A DNA stretch of 64,000 nt from Pararhodobacter oceanensis (GCF_003076755.1 NZ_QDKM01000007.1:62001-126000), one strand, 5' to 3'. Counted from the stretch's first letter, positions 45,149-55,983 are shown. Program-made: numbers and translations. The notes: generated by a model not told the origin, from the sequence alone.

Positions 45149-45951
45149 CCATCCATTTCATCGGCGCCGGCCCCGGAGCGCCGGACCTCTTGACCCTGCG
45201 CGCGCGCGATCTGATCGCCGCCGCGCCGGTCTGCCTCTATGCCGGATCGCTGGTGCCGCAGGAAATCCTCGCCCATTGCCCGACGAATGCGCGGATCATC
45301 AACACCGCGTCGCTACACCTCGACGCGATCATCAGTGAGATGCAGCGCGCCCATGAAGCAGGCCATGACGTGGCGCGGCTGCATTCCGGCGATCTCTCGG
45401 TCTGGTCGGCGATGGGCGAGCAAATCCGCCGCCTCCGCGCGCTCGGCATCCCCGTCTCGGTCACCCCCGGCGTGCCCTCTTTCGCCGCCGCCGCCGCTGC
45501 ACTGGGCGCGGAACTGACCCTCCCCGGACTGGCGCAATCCGTGGTGCTGACCCGCACACCGGGCCGTGCCTCGACCATGCCTGAGGGCGAGTCATTAACC
45601 AATTTCGCCGCCACCGGCGCGACGCTGGCGATCCATCTGTCGATCCAGAACCTCGCCCATGTCACAGAAACCCTGACCCCCGCTTACGGCGCCAATTGCC
45701 CCGTCGCCATCGTGTTTCGCGCCAGCTGGCCCGACCAACAGATCATTCGCGGCACGCTCGGTGACATCGAAGCGCGGCTCGACGCGGGCATCACCCGCAC
45801 CGCTTTGATCCTTGTTGGCCCTACGTTGGCCCGCGACTTGGGCGCAGAGGATTTCGAGGAAAGCTGCCTCTATGCCAAGAATTACGACCGCCGCTACCGG
45901 CCACAAACCGCGCAAAGCCCCTGGGCGAACTGGAGTGACGCAGATGAATAA
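45145..45951 (+). CDS. cobM: precorrin-4 C11-methyltransferase
   Basis: 268 aa SAM-dependent tetrapyrrole methyltransferase; makes precorrin-5. Visible: [38 protein letters not shown] (SAM/N-terminal loop), [63 protein letters not shown], and [11 protein letters not shown]. The stop overlaps the cobB start by 8 bp. Confidence 0.95.
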   Translation: MTIHFIGAGPGAPDLLTLRARDLIAAAPVCLYAGSLVPQEILAHCPTNARIINTASLHLDAIISEMQRAHEAGHDVARLHSGDLSVWSAMGEQIRRLRALGIPVSVTPGVPSFAAAAAALGAELTLPGLAQSVVLTRTPGRASTMPEGESLTNFAATGATLAIHLSIQNLAHVTETLTPAYGANCPVAIVFRASWPDQQIIRGTLGDIEARLDAGITRTALILVGPTLARDLGAEDFEESCLYAKNYDRRYRPQTAQSPWANWSDADE

Positions 45952-47257
45952 TCCCAAGGGACTGATGATCTCGGCGCCCTCCTCGGGCACCGGCAAAACC
46001 ACGGTGATGCTGGGCCTTTTGCGCGCGCTGGCCGAGGACGGGCTCAAGGTCCAGCCGTTCAAATCGGGGCCGGATTATATTGATCCCGCGTTTCACCTCG
46101 CGGCCAGCGGGCGCGCCTCCTTTAACCTTGATACCTGGGCGATGGGCGGCGGGTTGCTCGACGCGATCACCACCCAAGCGCATGACGCCGAAATCTGCGT
46201 CGCCGAGGGCTCGATGGGCCTCTATGACGGCGTCGCTACCAAGGGGCAAAGCGGCTATGGCACCAGCGCCGAGACCGCGCTGCGACTGGGCTGGCCGGTG
46301 ATCCTGGTGGTCGACGTCAGCGGACAGGCGCAATCGGCGGCGGCGGCGGCGCTGGGGTTCCGGCTTTATAACCCCGATCTGCCGTTCGCTGGTGTGATCC
46401 TCAACCGCGTCGCCTCACCGCGCCATGAGCGGCTCACCACCATGGGCATGGAGAAAGCCGGTCTCAAGGTGCTCGGCGCCCTGCCCCGCCGCGGCGATCT
46501 GACCCTGCCCGAGCGGCATTTGGGCCTGATCCAAGCCGTCGAACACCCCGATCTTGAGGCGGCCATCGCGGGCTATGCCAAATTCCTGCGCGAACATGTG
46601 GACATCGAGGCGATCAAAGCCGCCGCCCGCGGCAAACCCCTGCCCGCTGGCGGCCCTCTGCCGAAACCGCCGGCGCAGCGCATCGCCTTGGCGCGCGACG
46701 CGGCGTTTTCCTTCACCTATCCGCATCTGATCGAGGGCTGGCGCACAGCGGGCGCCGAGGTGCTGTCCTTCTCGCCCCTTGCCGACGAGCCCCCCGCTCC
46801 CGACGCCGATCTGGTCTGGCTGCCGGGCGGCTACCCCGAGTTGCACGCCGGTCGCCTCGCCGCCGCGCAAAACTTCCGTGCCGGTCTGCGTCGCCACGCC
46901 GAGACCCGCCCCGTTCACGGCGAATGCGGGGGCTATATGGCCTTGGGCGAAGCGCTGATCGACAAAGACGGCACGCGCCACCAGATGGCGGGGTTGCTTG
47001 GTTTGGTCACCAGCTACGAGAAACGCAAATTCCATCTGGGCTACCGGCAGGCCGAATTGCAGGCGCCTCTGCCCGGATATGCCACTGGCGCCAAACTGCG
47101 CGGCCATGAATACCATTATTCGACCATCCTCGAACAACCCGACGCACCGCTGGCCAAAGTCGGCGATGCCGACGGCAATCCGGTGCCGGAAACCGGCTCG
47201 CACCGCGGGCATGTCACGGGCACATTCTTCCACCTGATCACCGCGGAGCAAACATGA
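45944..47257 (+). CDS. cobB: hydrogenobyrinic/cobyrinic acid a,c-diamide synthase
   Basis: 437 aa. It amidates the a and c side chains using glutamine and ATP; its product is the chelatase substrate in the aerobic pathway. N-terminal P-loop [20 protein letters not shown] with [14 protein letters not shown], and the C-terminal glutaminase domain [20 protein letters not shown] with the nucleophile Cys; [12 protein letters not shown] and FHLGYRQ also match. A stop overlap with cobA (ATGA) follows. Confidence 0.96.
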   Translation: MNNPKGLMISAPSSGTGKTTVMLGLLRALAEDGLKVQPFKSGPDYIDPAFHLAASGRASFNLDTWAMGGGLLDAITTQAHDAEICVAEGSMGLYDGVATKGQSGYGTSAETALRLGWPVILVVDVSGQAQSAAAAALGFRLYNPDLPFAGVILNRVASPRHERLTTMGMEKAGLKVLGALPRRGDLTLPERHLGLIQAVEHPDLEAAIAGYAKFLREHVDIEAIKAAARGKPLPAGGPLPKPPAQRIALARDAAFSFTYPHLIEGWRTAGAEVLSFSPLADEPPAPDADLVWLPGGYPELHAGRLAAAQNFRAGLRRHAETRPVHGECGGYMALGEALIDKDGTRHQMAGLLGLVTSYEKRKFHLGYRQAELQAPLPGYATGAKLRGHEYHYSTILEQPDAPLAKVGDADGNPVPETGSHRGHVTGTFFHLITAEQT

Positions 47258-47973
47258 GCGGATTTGTCTCTTTCGTCGGCTCCGGCCCCGGCGATCCCGA
47301 GTTATTAACCTTAAAAGCCGTCGACCGGTTGCGCCGCGCCGATGCGGTGCTGTTTGATGACCTCTCGTCCGGCCCAGTGCTCAGCCATGCCCGCCCCGAC
47401 GCCGATCTGATCGGGGTTGGCAAACGCGCCGGACGCGCCTCGCCGCGGCAACATCACGTCAGCCGCCTGCTGGTCGATTACGCGCAAAGCGGGCAGCGGG
47501 TAGTGCGGCTGAAATCCGGCGACAGCGGGCTGTTCGGCCGCCTCGAGGAAGAACTGGTCGCGCTCCGCGAGGCCGGGATCGCCTATGAAATCATCCCCGG
47601 TGTGCCCTCGGCTATCGCCGCCGCCGCCGCCGCCGGCATCCCGCTGACTCGCCGCCTTAGCGCACGCCGTGTGCAATTCGTTACCGGCCATGACGTCAGC
47701 GGCGGGCTACCCGAGGATATGAACCTAGAGGCCCTCGCCGACCCCTTGGCCTCGACCGTCGTCTTCATGGGCAAACGCACCTTCCCGCAGCTTTACGAGG
47801 TGTTGCACGCACACGGTTTACCCGCCGACACGCCGGCGATCCTCGCCGAGGACGTCAGCGGCCCGGCGCAAAACCTGACCCGCACCACGGTGGCCGCGCT
47901 GGCCGAAAAGCTGCGCTCCGAGATCGGCGATGCAGCGGCGCTGATCCTCTATGGCCCCTTGGTGGAAGAGTGA
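47254..47973 (+). CDS. cobA: uroporphyrinogen-III C-methyltransferase (CobA/SUMT)
   Basis: 239 aa, monofunctional. It adds methyls at C2 and C7 of uroporphyrinogen III to give precorrin-2, the entry to B12 and siroheme. Visible: VGSGPGDPELLTLKAVDRLRRADAVLFDDL, VVRLKSGDSGLFGRLEEEL, IPGVPSAIAAAAAAGIPLTRR, FVTGHDVSGGLPEDMNLEALA. There is no CysG-type N-terminal dehydrogenase domain. Overlaps cobB by 4 bp and ends one base before the cobF start codon. Confidence 0.95.
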   Translation: MSGFVSFVGSGPGDPELLTLKAVDRLRRADAVLFDDLSSGPVLSHARPDADLIGVGKRAGRASPRQHHVSRLLVDYAQSGQRVVRLKSGDSGLFGRLEEELVALREAGIAYEIIPGVPSAIAAAAAAGIPLTRRLSARRVQFVTGHDVSGGLPEDMNLEALADPLASTVVFMGKRTFPQLYEVLHAHGLPADTPAILAEDVSGPAQNLTRTTVAALAEKLRSEIGDAAALILYGPLVEE

Positions 47974-47974
47974 C

Positions 47975-48760
47975 ATGCCCAACAGTTTAACCATCGCCGA
48001 ACATCCCGCGATCACCGACCTCTGGCTCATCGGGATCGGCACCGGCAGCCCGCAGCATCTGACACTTGAGGGGCAGCAAGCCCTGCGCGAGGCCGCGGTG
48101 ATCCTGATCCCGCATAAGGGCGCGGGTAAGGATGATCTGGCCGAACTCCGCCTGCAGATCATCCGCGCCAGCGGCAGCACCGCGCAGATCATCCCCTTCG
48201 ACTACCCGCAGCGTGATCCGACCCTGCCCTATCAAACCCGCGTCACCCTTTGGCATGACGAGATCGCCGCGCGCTGGCAAGCGGCTCTGGCACAGGCCGA
48301 GCGTGCGGGGCCGGTGGCGCTGCTGGTTTGGGGCGATCCCTCGCTTTATGACAGCACCCTGCGCATCGCCGAGCGCCTAACCCCGCGCCCTAAGCTGCGC
48401 GTGGTGCCCGGGATCACTGCGATTCAAGCACTCACCGCCGCCCATACGCTGCCGCTCAACACGGTGAACGGGCCGGTGCAGGTCACCACCGGCCGCCGCT
48501 TGCGCGAGCACGGCTGGCCCGAGGACGCCGAGACGCTGGTGGTGATGCTCGACGGCGACTGTAGCTTTCAAACCCTTGCGCCCGAGGGGCTGGACATCTG
48601 GTGGGGCGCGTTTCTGGGCATGGACGAGCAAATCCTCCACCACGGCCCGCTGGCAACTTCCACCGCGCCGATCATCGCCGCGCGCCAAGAAGCACGCGCG
48701 CGGCACGGCTGGATCATGGACATCTACCTGCTGCGCCGCAGCGATCCCATAAGCGCCTAG
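47975..48760 (+). CDS. cobF: precorrin-6A synthase (deacetylating)
   Basis: 261 aa SAM-dependent methyltransferase; methylates C1 and releases acetate during ring contraction. It occurs only in the aerobic pathway. Visible: LWLIGIGTGSPQHLTLEGQQALREAAVILIPHKGAGKDDLAELR, VALLVWGDPSLYDSTLRIAERL, VVPGITAIQALTAAHTLPLNTVNGPVQVTTGRRL. GGTGGAAGAG before the ATG is a fair ribosome-binding site. Last gene of the rightward operon; its stop overlaps the end of the convergent aldehyde dehydrogenase gene. Confidence 0.95.
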   Translation: MPNSLTIAEHPAITDLWLIGIGTGSPQHLTLEGQQALREAAVILIPHKGAGKDDLAELRLQIIRASGSTAQIIPFDYPQRDPTLPYQTRVTLWHDEIAARWQAALAQAERAGPVALLVWGDPSLYDSTLRIAERLTPRPKLRVVPGITAIQALTAAHTLPLNTVNGPVQVTTGRRLREHGWPEDAETLVVMLDGDCSFQTLAPEGLDIWWGAFLGMDEQILHHGPLATSTAPIIAARQEARARHGWIMDIYLLRRSDPISA

Positions 48761-50169
48761 CCCAGCACCCGTTTTGCCAATCCGATCAACCGCTTGACCC
48801 TACCCGTGTAGGGCGGAAAGATCAGCGGCAGCGCCGAGAAATAATTGCTGAGCACCGCCCGCTCATGGCTGAACGCGCGAAACCCGTAGCGGCCATGCGC
48901 ATTGCCAATCCCCGAATTATTCACCCCGCCAAAGGGCAATCCATGGTGAATAAACTGGATCATCGTCAGGTTCACCCCGACACTGCCGGAACTGGTCTCG
49001 GCAATAATCCGGTCGATGCGACTGCGGTCCTTGTCGAAAATATACAGCGACAACGGCTTGGGCCGCGCGTTGATCTGCGCGATGACCTGGGTCAGATCCT
49101 CAAAGGGCAGGATCGGCAGGATCGGGCCGAAAATCTCCTCGCGGTCGATCTCCATCTCGGGCATGATCGCTTCCAACAGCGTCGGCGCCACGCGCACCCC
49201 GTCACGGCTGCCCCCCAAAGTGACCTCGGCGCCCTTATCGCGCGCGTCCGTCAACAGCCCGCCCAGCCGCTCGGCGTGTTTCGCGTTTACGATCGAGGCC
49301 AGCGCCGGTGACGCCCCATCGTCGCCAAACGCCTTGCCGATCCGCGCGCGCAGCAGGTCGGTGAATTCCTCCTTAACCGAGGCATGCACATACAGGTGAT
49401 CCGGCGCGATACAGGTCTGCCCCGCATTGGCGAATTTGCCAAAAACCACCCAATCCGCAGCGCGTTTTAAATCCGCGTCGGGGCCGATGATGGTTGGCGA
49501 TTTACCGCCCAGTTCCAGCGTCACCGAGGCCAGCGTTTTCGCCGCCGCCGCCATCACGATCTTGCCCACCGCCGGGCTGCCGGTGAAGAAAATATGGTCA
49601 AACGGCAGTGCCAAAAGCGCTTGCGAGACCTCCACCGCGCCCTCACACACGGTGACCAGATCGGGCGGAAACGCCTCGGCGATCAGCCGCGCAATCAGGG
49701 CCGAAGTGGCCGGCGTCATCTCGGAGGGCTTGAGGATCGCCGCATTCCCCGCCGCCAGACAGGAAACCAACGGCCCGAGCGCAAGGCTGAACGGGTAGTT
49801 CCACGGCGCAACGATCAGGCAGACGCCCCGCGCCTCGGGCCGCACCCGCGCCGAGGTGCCAAAGGTGGCGAGCGACGGCGCCGCGCGCGCCGGACGCATC
49901 CAGCGGCCCAAATGGCGGCGCGCGTGTTTGATGTCCTGCTGCACCGGAATGATCTCGGTCAGGATCACCTCAGTTTCGGGCTTGTCAAAATCTTCCGCCA
50001 GCGCCGCGACAATCGCCGCCTCATTCGCCGTGATCACCTCGGACAAGCGCGCCAGATCCGCCCGTCGTTCCGCCAATCCGTAGTTGCGTCGCCGGTCAAC
50101 CACCCGCGCGGCCTGCCGCTCAAATGCAGCGCTTATGTCGGGCGGGATCGGCGAACTCGTCTTGGTCAT
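48757..50169 (-). CDS. aldehyde dehydrogenase (coniferyl-aldehyde-dehydrogenase type)
   Basis: 470 aa. NAD(P)-dependent ALDH: VAPWNYPFSLALGPLVSCLAAGNAAILKPSE, FFTGSPAVGKIVMAAAAKTLASVTLELGGKSPTI (with the catalytic Glu in ELGGKSP), and the nucleophile Cys in FGKFANAGQTCIAPDHLYVH. The sequence type and the C-terminal YFSALPLIFPPYTGRVKRLIGLAK tail match class 3 and coniferyl-aldehyde dehydrogenases acting on aromatic or long-chain aldehydes. The true substrate is unknown. ATG 50169 was chosen; an ATG at 50217 would add 16 residues. Confidence 0.85.
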   Translation of the reverse strand: MTKTSSPIPPDISAAFERQAARVVDRRRNYGLAERRADLARLSEVITANEAAIVAALAEDFDKPETEVILTEIIPVQQDIKHARRHLGRWMRPARAAPSLATFGTSARVRPEARGVCLIVAPWNYPFSLALGPLVSCLAAGNAAILKPSEMTPATSALIARLIAEAFPPDLVTVCEGAVEVSQALLALPFDHIFFTGSPAVGKIVMAAAAKTLASVTLELGGKSPTIIGPDADLKRAADWVVFGKFANAGQTCIAPDHLYVHASVKEEFTDLLRARIGKAFGDDGASPALASIVNAKHAERLGGLLTDARDKGAEVTLGGSRDGVRVAPTLLEAIMPEMEIDREEIFGPILPILPFEDLTQVIAQINARPKPLSLYIFDKDRSRIDRIIAETSSGSVGVNLTMIQFIHHGLPFGGVNNSGIGNAHGRYGFRAFSHERAVLSNYFSALPLIFPPYTGRVKRLIGLAKRVLG

Positions 50170-50484
50170 CACATAGCCCGTTCCAGCAGGGCGCAGGCAG
50201 CTCTGCGCGTATTTCATCTATAATCCACGGCAGCTTACACCAAGCGCGCCGGGTTACGCGTTGATCTAGGCGCCTTTGCCATGCGTCAAGCCCCGACTCA
50301 CCGAGACTTGACCGCGATGCGCAAATCACAGGTGTCCGATCCTCTACTTCCTGCCTCGCCACAGCTATCGCCCCGTCCAGCGCGTGACTCACCCGTAGAT
50401 TGCATTGACCCGCATGCGCGTTATTTCATAGGCTCCCCCCATTGACCCAATATTTTAACGTTTTCTCAAGTTTTCGGAGTTGAA

Positions 50485-51291
50485 ATGACTTTAGCCACCA
50501 CGCTCTTAACAACCCGTGATTTTATCACCCGCCGCCTACCTCTCGTCGCAATAACCGCCCTCTGCCTTGCGCTACTTCCCGCCAGCGCTTCGGCGCAACT
50601 TGACGGCCATGGGCCGGATGCGTGGCGGGTGCACGGCGTCGCCTCGAACGACCGGCTCAACGCGCGTATGGGGCCGGGCACCGATTACGCGGTGATTGAG
50701 CGGTTTGCCCATAACGCGCGCGGGTTGCAGATGGTGACCTGCGTGCCATTCTACACAATGGCGCATTTTTCCGCGATGACTGACGCCGAAGTTGCCAGCC
50801 TGCCGCCACGCTGGTGCCTGATGCGCTCGGCCGATCTGAGCGTCGCGGGCTGGGTTTCGGCACGCTATCTGGTCGAAGACAGCGCCCCCTCCACGCCGTC
50901 CCAAGAGGCCGAGATCGATCCGGTATCCTATGCAATAGACCTCGTGTATGCGCTCTATGAAGCCGCCGATCTGGCGCAAGTCGGTGGCCCGAACCCGCTC
51001 GATCCGTCACAGGCGGCGCATTACTTCCATTCCGGCGTCGTCGAGAATATCCGCCGCAATCCACCACAGGTTGACCCGCTGATCGGCGCGCAGGATTTCT
51101 CGGGCCATATCGGCGCGCCTTTCCCCGATCCGCAGCAGCCGATGTTGCGCGGGATGATCACCATCAACGTTATTATTACGAACTTCGGCCGCGCCCATAC
51201 CGCCGTCTTCCGCCTGCGCGCTGATCCCGGACAGCCCGGCGCGCCAATCCGGATTTTCCGCATTGAGCACGACGGCTGGGCCTTTGAATAA
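50485..51291 (+). CDS. exported SH3-domain protein
   Basis: 268 aa. Signal peptide LPLVAITALCLALLPASASAQ, then a bacterial SH3-like domain at ~48-125 (VHGVASNDRLNARMGPGTDYAVIERFAHNARGL ... RSADLSVAGWVSARYL) with the typical LNxRxGPGxxY start. The remainder (~130-268) is an uncharacterised periplasmic domain with conserved-looking HYFHSGVVENIRRNPPQVDPLIGAQDFS. May interact with peptidoglycan or the envelope. CGGAG is seven bases before ATG 50485. A 265-bp upstream gap shows no other gene. Confidence 0.75.
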   Translation: MTLATTLLTTRDFITRRLPLVAITALCLALLPASASAQLDGHGPDAWRVHGVASNDRLNARMGPGTDYAVIERFAHNARGLQMVTCVPFYTMAHFSAMTDAEVASLPPRWCLMRSADLSVAGWVSARYLVEDSAPSTPSQEAEIDPVSYAIDLVYALYEAADLAQVGGPNPLDPSQAAHYFHSGVVENIRRNPPQVDPLIGAQDFSGHIGAPFPDPQQPMLRGMITINVIITNFGRAHTAVFRLRADPGQPGAPIRIFRIEHDGWAFE

Positions 51292-51336
51292 GCGCGAAAT
51301 CAATGGCTTGCGGGGAACTGCAGGCCCTTTCCCCCC

Positions 51337-52197
51337 TCAGGCGGCGCTGATCACCGCGCAGATCTCGTCCCATTGACGGCGCGTGACCGCGTCTTTGCCC
51401 GAGATCATCCAATAGCTTTCATGATGCGCCAGAACCTCATCGCCCAGTTGCAGCAACCGCCCCGTAGCCAGATCCTCGGCACACAGCGGCAATGACCCCA
51501 AGACCACGCCCATTCCCGCCCGCGCCGCGCCCAGCGCCGCGGCAAATGTGTCGAACTGAAGCTGCGGCACGGGCGTGGTCGGCACGTTAAACCGCGCGCA
51601 CCATGTATTCCAACCCGGCCTTGGCCCCGCGCAGGCAATCCGCGGCAAATCTGTCCATGCCTCTGCCTGCGCGCAGAGTTCCGGCGTCGCCAGCGGTGCG
51701 ATGCTCTCGGGGAACAATTGGCATCGGTAGGCCTGCGGCCAATCGCCCGCGCCATACCGTATCCCGATCACCTCTTCGGGTGGCGCATCATGGGCGCCCA
51801 GCACCATGGTTTGCACCGCCAATTGCCCGCCCGCGATGCGCCGCAACGCCGGCAAATACGGCAGCAACCATAGCGCAATCACCGACTGGCTGGCCGAGAT
51901 CACCAGCCGTTTGCGCGCACTGCCAAACAGCGCCTCGGAACTGTCGTGCAGCGTGCCCAGCGCGGACTGCACATGCGGCAACCACGCCTCGCCCTCCACC
52001 GTCAGGGTAATCGCCCGCGCCTGCCGGATGAACAGCACCGCGCCCAAGGTTTTCTCAAGCTGCGAGATCCGCTGGCTGACCGCCGACTGGGTGATCCCGA
52101 TATCCGCCGCCGCTGCGGTGAAGCTGCCACAGCGCGCCGCCGCTTCAAAAGCGCGGATCCATTCGAGGGGCGGCAGGTGGAGCGGCCGGTTAATCAT
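51337..52197 (-). CDS. LysR-family regulator divergent to tmpA
   Basis: 286 aa. N-terminal HTH LEWIRAFEAAARCGSFTAAAADIGITQSAVSQRISQLEKTLGAVLF, of the GcvA-like group, with a substrate-binding domain from ~90. It is divergent from the tmpA-tmpB pair with a 97-bp gap holding a LysR-like T-rich dyad (52222-52241). This arrangement suggests that it controls phosphonate degradation; the inducer might be trimethylaminoethylphosphonate or a product. That is inference from position. Confidence 0.85.
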   Translation of the reverse strand: MINRPLHLPPLEWIRAFEAAARCGSFTAAAADIGITQSAVSQRISQLEKTLGAVLFIRQARAITLTVEGEAWLPHVQSALGTLHDSSEALFGSARKRLVISASQSVIALWLLPYLPALRRIAGGQLAVQTMVLGAHDAPPEEVIGIRYGAGDWPQAYRCQLFPESIAPLATPELCAQAEAWTDLPRIACAGPRPGWNTWCARFNVPTTPVPQLQFDTFAAALGAARAGMGVVLGSLPLCAEDLATGRLLQLGDEVLAHHESYWMISGKDAVTRRQWDEICAVISAA

Positions 52198-52221
52198 AAG
52201 GCAATCGCCATCTCAGTCAGG

Positions 52222-54051
<1,830 letters not shown>

Positions 54052-54084
54052 CCGCCCCCCTTGCTCTGTTAACCTTTTGTCCAT

Positions 54085-54110
54085 GGAACCAACCGCCGCC
54101 GCTCGCCGTT
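54085..54110 (+). promoter_or_regulatory. ECF-type promoter (GGAAC-N17-CGTT)
   Basis: GGAAC at 54085-54089, then 17 bases, then CGTT at 54107-54110; 33 bp before the start codon of the small basic protein gene. This matches the EcfG (general stress) promoter consensus. Confidence 0.6.
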
Positions 54111-54143
54111 ATCCCTGTGATCCCTCCACGGAAAGGACACAGT

Positions 54144-54368
54144 ATGAGCACCGACAAAAAATCTCTTCCCGACCGGGAAAAAGCCTCGGATACCGACCGC
54201 GAGGTGCTGGGCGCGAAAGGTTCGGTTTCGCAAGGCGGGCGCGCGGGCGGACGTCTGGCGCGCGATATCGGCACCAAGGATGAACTCAAACGCTCGAATG
54301 AGCGGCCAGCGGGGAAAACCCGCGTCACCAAATCCGATGAAAAAGAAGGGGGCCGCGAGGATGGGTAA
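54144..54368 (+). CDS. small charged protein of unknown function
   Basis: 74 aa, highly charged, no hydrophobic segment and no known domain: MSTDKKSLPDREKASDTDRE, GGRAGGRLARDIGTKDELKR. Likely disordered. AAAGGA lies seven bases before the ATG. It overlaps the next gene by 8 bp, so the two are co-translated. Promoter of GGAAC-N17-CGTT type upstream suggests stress induction. Confidence 0.7.
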   Translation: MSTDKKSLPDREKASDTDREVLGAKGSVSQGGRAGGRLARDIGTKDELKRSNERPAGKTRVTKSDEKEGGREDG

Positions 54369-54822
54369 GCTCGACACAGGCGCATGGGTGCTGGTTGCCG
54401 ATAGCGAAAAAGCGCTGCTTTTGGTCAATGAAGGCGACCGCAAGGCGATGCATCTGCAATTGCTGCAAAAGGACGAGCAAGACAATCCGCCCTCGCGCGA
54501 GCAGGGCGCCAACCGTCCGGGTCGCGCGCAGGATGGCACCGGCCCGCATCGCTCGGCGCTTGATGACACGGATTGGCACCAATTGGCCAAAGAACGTTTT
54601 GCCGCCGATCTGGCCGATCTGCTCTATAAGCCCGCGCATCAGGGTAAATTCGACAAACTGGTGATCGTCGCCGCGCCTGCGGTTCTGGGCATTCTGCGCA
54701 GCGCCGTGCATGTGACGGTGGAAGAAAAGATCATCGCCGAAGTGCCGAAAAACCTGACCGATCAGCCACTTGACGAGATCGAGAAGCGGGTTGCCGAAGC
54801 CTTGGAACCGCTTGATCTCTAA
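54361..54822 (+). CDS. host attachment family protein
   Basis: 153 aa. AWVLVADSEKALLLVNEGDRKAMHLQLLQKDEQDNPPSREQG and HQLAKERFAADLADLLYKPAHQGKFDKLVIVAAPAVLGILRSAVHVTVEEKIIAEVPKNLTDQPLDEIEKRV match the host-attachment (AtsE-like) family. The name comes from a plant-attachment mutant of a rhizobium; biochemical function is unknown, and the family looks like a general cytosolic protein related to release-factor-like domains. ATG 54361 is the first codon of a clean family N-terminus. Follows the small charged gene. Confidence 0.8.
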   Translation: MGKLDTGAWVLVADSEKALLLVNEGDRKAMHLQLLQKDEQDNPPSREQGANRPGRAQDGTGPHRSALDDTDWHQLAKERFAADLADLLYKPAHQGKFDKLVIVAAPAVLGILRSAVHVTVEEKIIAEVPKNLTDQPLDEIEKRVAEALEPLDL

Positions 54823-54894
54823 GCGTCCATGGCCTTGCCGGACAATCGGGTAACGAAGCTCTTACAGCCAGAATAATTCTCAATTCATGAACAT

Positions 54895-54925
54895 CCGCCC
54901 GCGCCCACCCAACAGGCGCGGGCGG
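54895..54925. terminator. terminator-like hairpin after the host-attachment gene
   Basis: Perfect 11-bp stem CCGCCCGCGCC/GGCGCGGGCGG (54895-54905 with 54915-54925), 72 bp after the stop; no T-run. Confidence 0.45.
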
Positions 54926-55032
54926 CTCGCCGCGCGCAACCGGATGGCGCTACCCGGCCTCCCCGCCCCTCTGGCGGCCATCACCGGTTTCGGCGCGCGC
55001 CGTGGTTTACCGCCCCCTCCACCCGCAATATC

Positions 55033-55058
55033 GGAACCATTTCCGCCGCTCACAGGTT
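55033..55058 (+). promoter_or_regulatory. ECF-type promoter (GGAAC-N17-GGTT)
   Basis: GGAAC 55033-55037, 17 bases, GGTT 55055-55058; 39 bp before the small membrane protein start. One base off the EcfG -10 consensus CGTT. Confidence 0.5.
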
Positions 55059-55097
55059 GATTAAGCAAGCCGAAGTGACAGCGGAAAGGAGGGCATC

Positions 55098-55325
55098 ATG
55101 CCCGCACCTCTACGAAGTTTAATGGTTATTCTCTGGGTCAGCTGCGTCGCGGGCGCGGCGATTGTCGGGTTCCTGAGCATCGGCTGGGTGACATGGGTCG
55201 CCTTTGTCGTCGCCGGGCTTATCGGTCTGGCCATTGGCGTGCCAGCGGGGCTCTGGACCGCAAAGGCGATCAAACGCGACGATCCCGCATGGCCCCCGCG
55301 CCGCCTGCAACGCCAGCGACGCTGA
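55098..55325 (+). CDS. small two-helix membrane protein
   Basis: 75 aa. Two hydrophobic segments (LMVILWVSCVAGAAIVGFL and WVTWVAFVVAGLIGLAIGVPAGLW) are joined by a short GW turn, followed by a basic tail (KAIKRDDPAWPPRRLQRQRR) that should lie in the cytosol. No known family recognised. AAAGGAGG lies 7-8 bases before the ATG. A GGAAC-N17-GGTT promoter and a downstream terminator make it a single-gene unit. Confidence 0.75.
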   Translation: MPAPLRSLMVILWVSCVAGAAIVGFLSIGWVTWVAFVVAGLIGLAIGVPAGLWTAKAIKRDDPAWPPRRLQRQRR

Positions 55326-55336
55326 TCCCATTCATA

Positions 55337-55362
55337 CCGCAGCCGCAATGGCTGCGGTTTCC
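55337..55362 (+). terminator. intrinsic terminator of the small membrane protein gene
   Basis: Perfect 8-bp stem CCGCAGCC/GGCTGCGG (55337-55344 with 55350-55357) with a 5-base loop, followed by TTTCCATTTG, 11 bp after the stop. Confidence 0.7.
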
Positions 55363-55573
55363 ATTTGTCCTCGACGGTGAACCGCCTAGGGGCCTCAGCC
55401 GAACACCGCTAACCTCGTGGCCAATAAACGCCGCCTCTTGGGCTGCTGTTAACCATGCCCAAGGCATTCCGGCGCTATCCTCACCACTCCCCCCCAGTAA
55501 AATCCGCGTATCTCACCCTGCATGTGCCCCTCTGCGGTCAATGGCGGTTTTCCGCCGCGTAATCCACCATTTG
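55363..55573. other. gene-free stretch between the small membrane protein and PRC-barrel genes
   Basis: The gap from the terminator to the promoter of the PRC-barrel gene. Nothing recognisable; open frames here have no RBS or family resemblance. Confidence 0.5.
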
Positions 55574-55599
55574 GGAACCCCTGAGCGCCGCTTCTGGTT
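55574..55599 (+). promoter_or_regulatory. ECF-type promoter (GGAAC-N17-GGTT) of the PRC-barrel gene
   Basis: GGAAC 55574-55578, 17 bases, GGTT 55596-55599; 30 bp before the start codon. Third promoter of this kind in 1.5 kb. Confidence 0.5.
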
Positions 55600-55629
55600 G
55601 TTCCCATATCCACAAAGGAGGAGAAGCAG

Positions 55630-55983
55630 ATGACCACGACAACCACGCGAAGCCTCGTTTCGTCCCATGATGTGACCGGCACCGATGTCTATGCCAATGA
55701 CGGCGCCAAGATCGGTCATATCGACCATATGATGATCGACAAACAGTCGGGCAAAGTCGCCTATGCGGTGATGGGATTCGGCGGTTTTCTGGGGATGGGC
55801 GAAGACCATCATCCGGTGCCTTGGGGCAAACTGCGCTATGACACGGTGAAACAGGGGTTTATCACCGATCTGACCGAAGAAGAGGTCAAAGGCGCCCCGC
55901 CGCGCAGTGCCGAATGGCCGGCCGACCCCGATTGGGAACGCCGCACCCACGCGCATTACGGCGTGCCGCTCTACTGGGCATAA
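55630..55983 (+). CDS. PRC-barrel domain protein
   Basis: 117 aa. The PRC-barrel beta domain spans residues ~10-80: LVSSHDVTGTDVYANDGAKIGHIDHMMIDKQSGKVAYAVMGFGGFLGMGEDHHPVPWGKL. Such single-domain cytosolic proteins are frequent members of alphaproteobacterial stress regulons; function unknown. The C-terminus (AEWPADPDWERRTHAHYGVPLYW) is typical of this subgroup. AAAGGAGGAG precedes the ATG. Confidence 0.88.
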   Translation: MTTTTTRSLVSSHDVTGTDVYANDGAKIGHIDHMMIDKQSGKVAYAVMGFGGFLGMGEDHHPVPWGKLRYDTVKQGFITDLTEEEVKGAPPRSAEWPADPDWERRTHAHYGVPLYWA

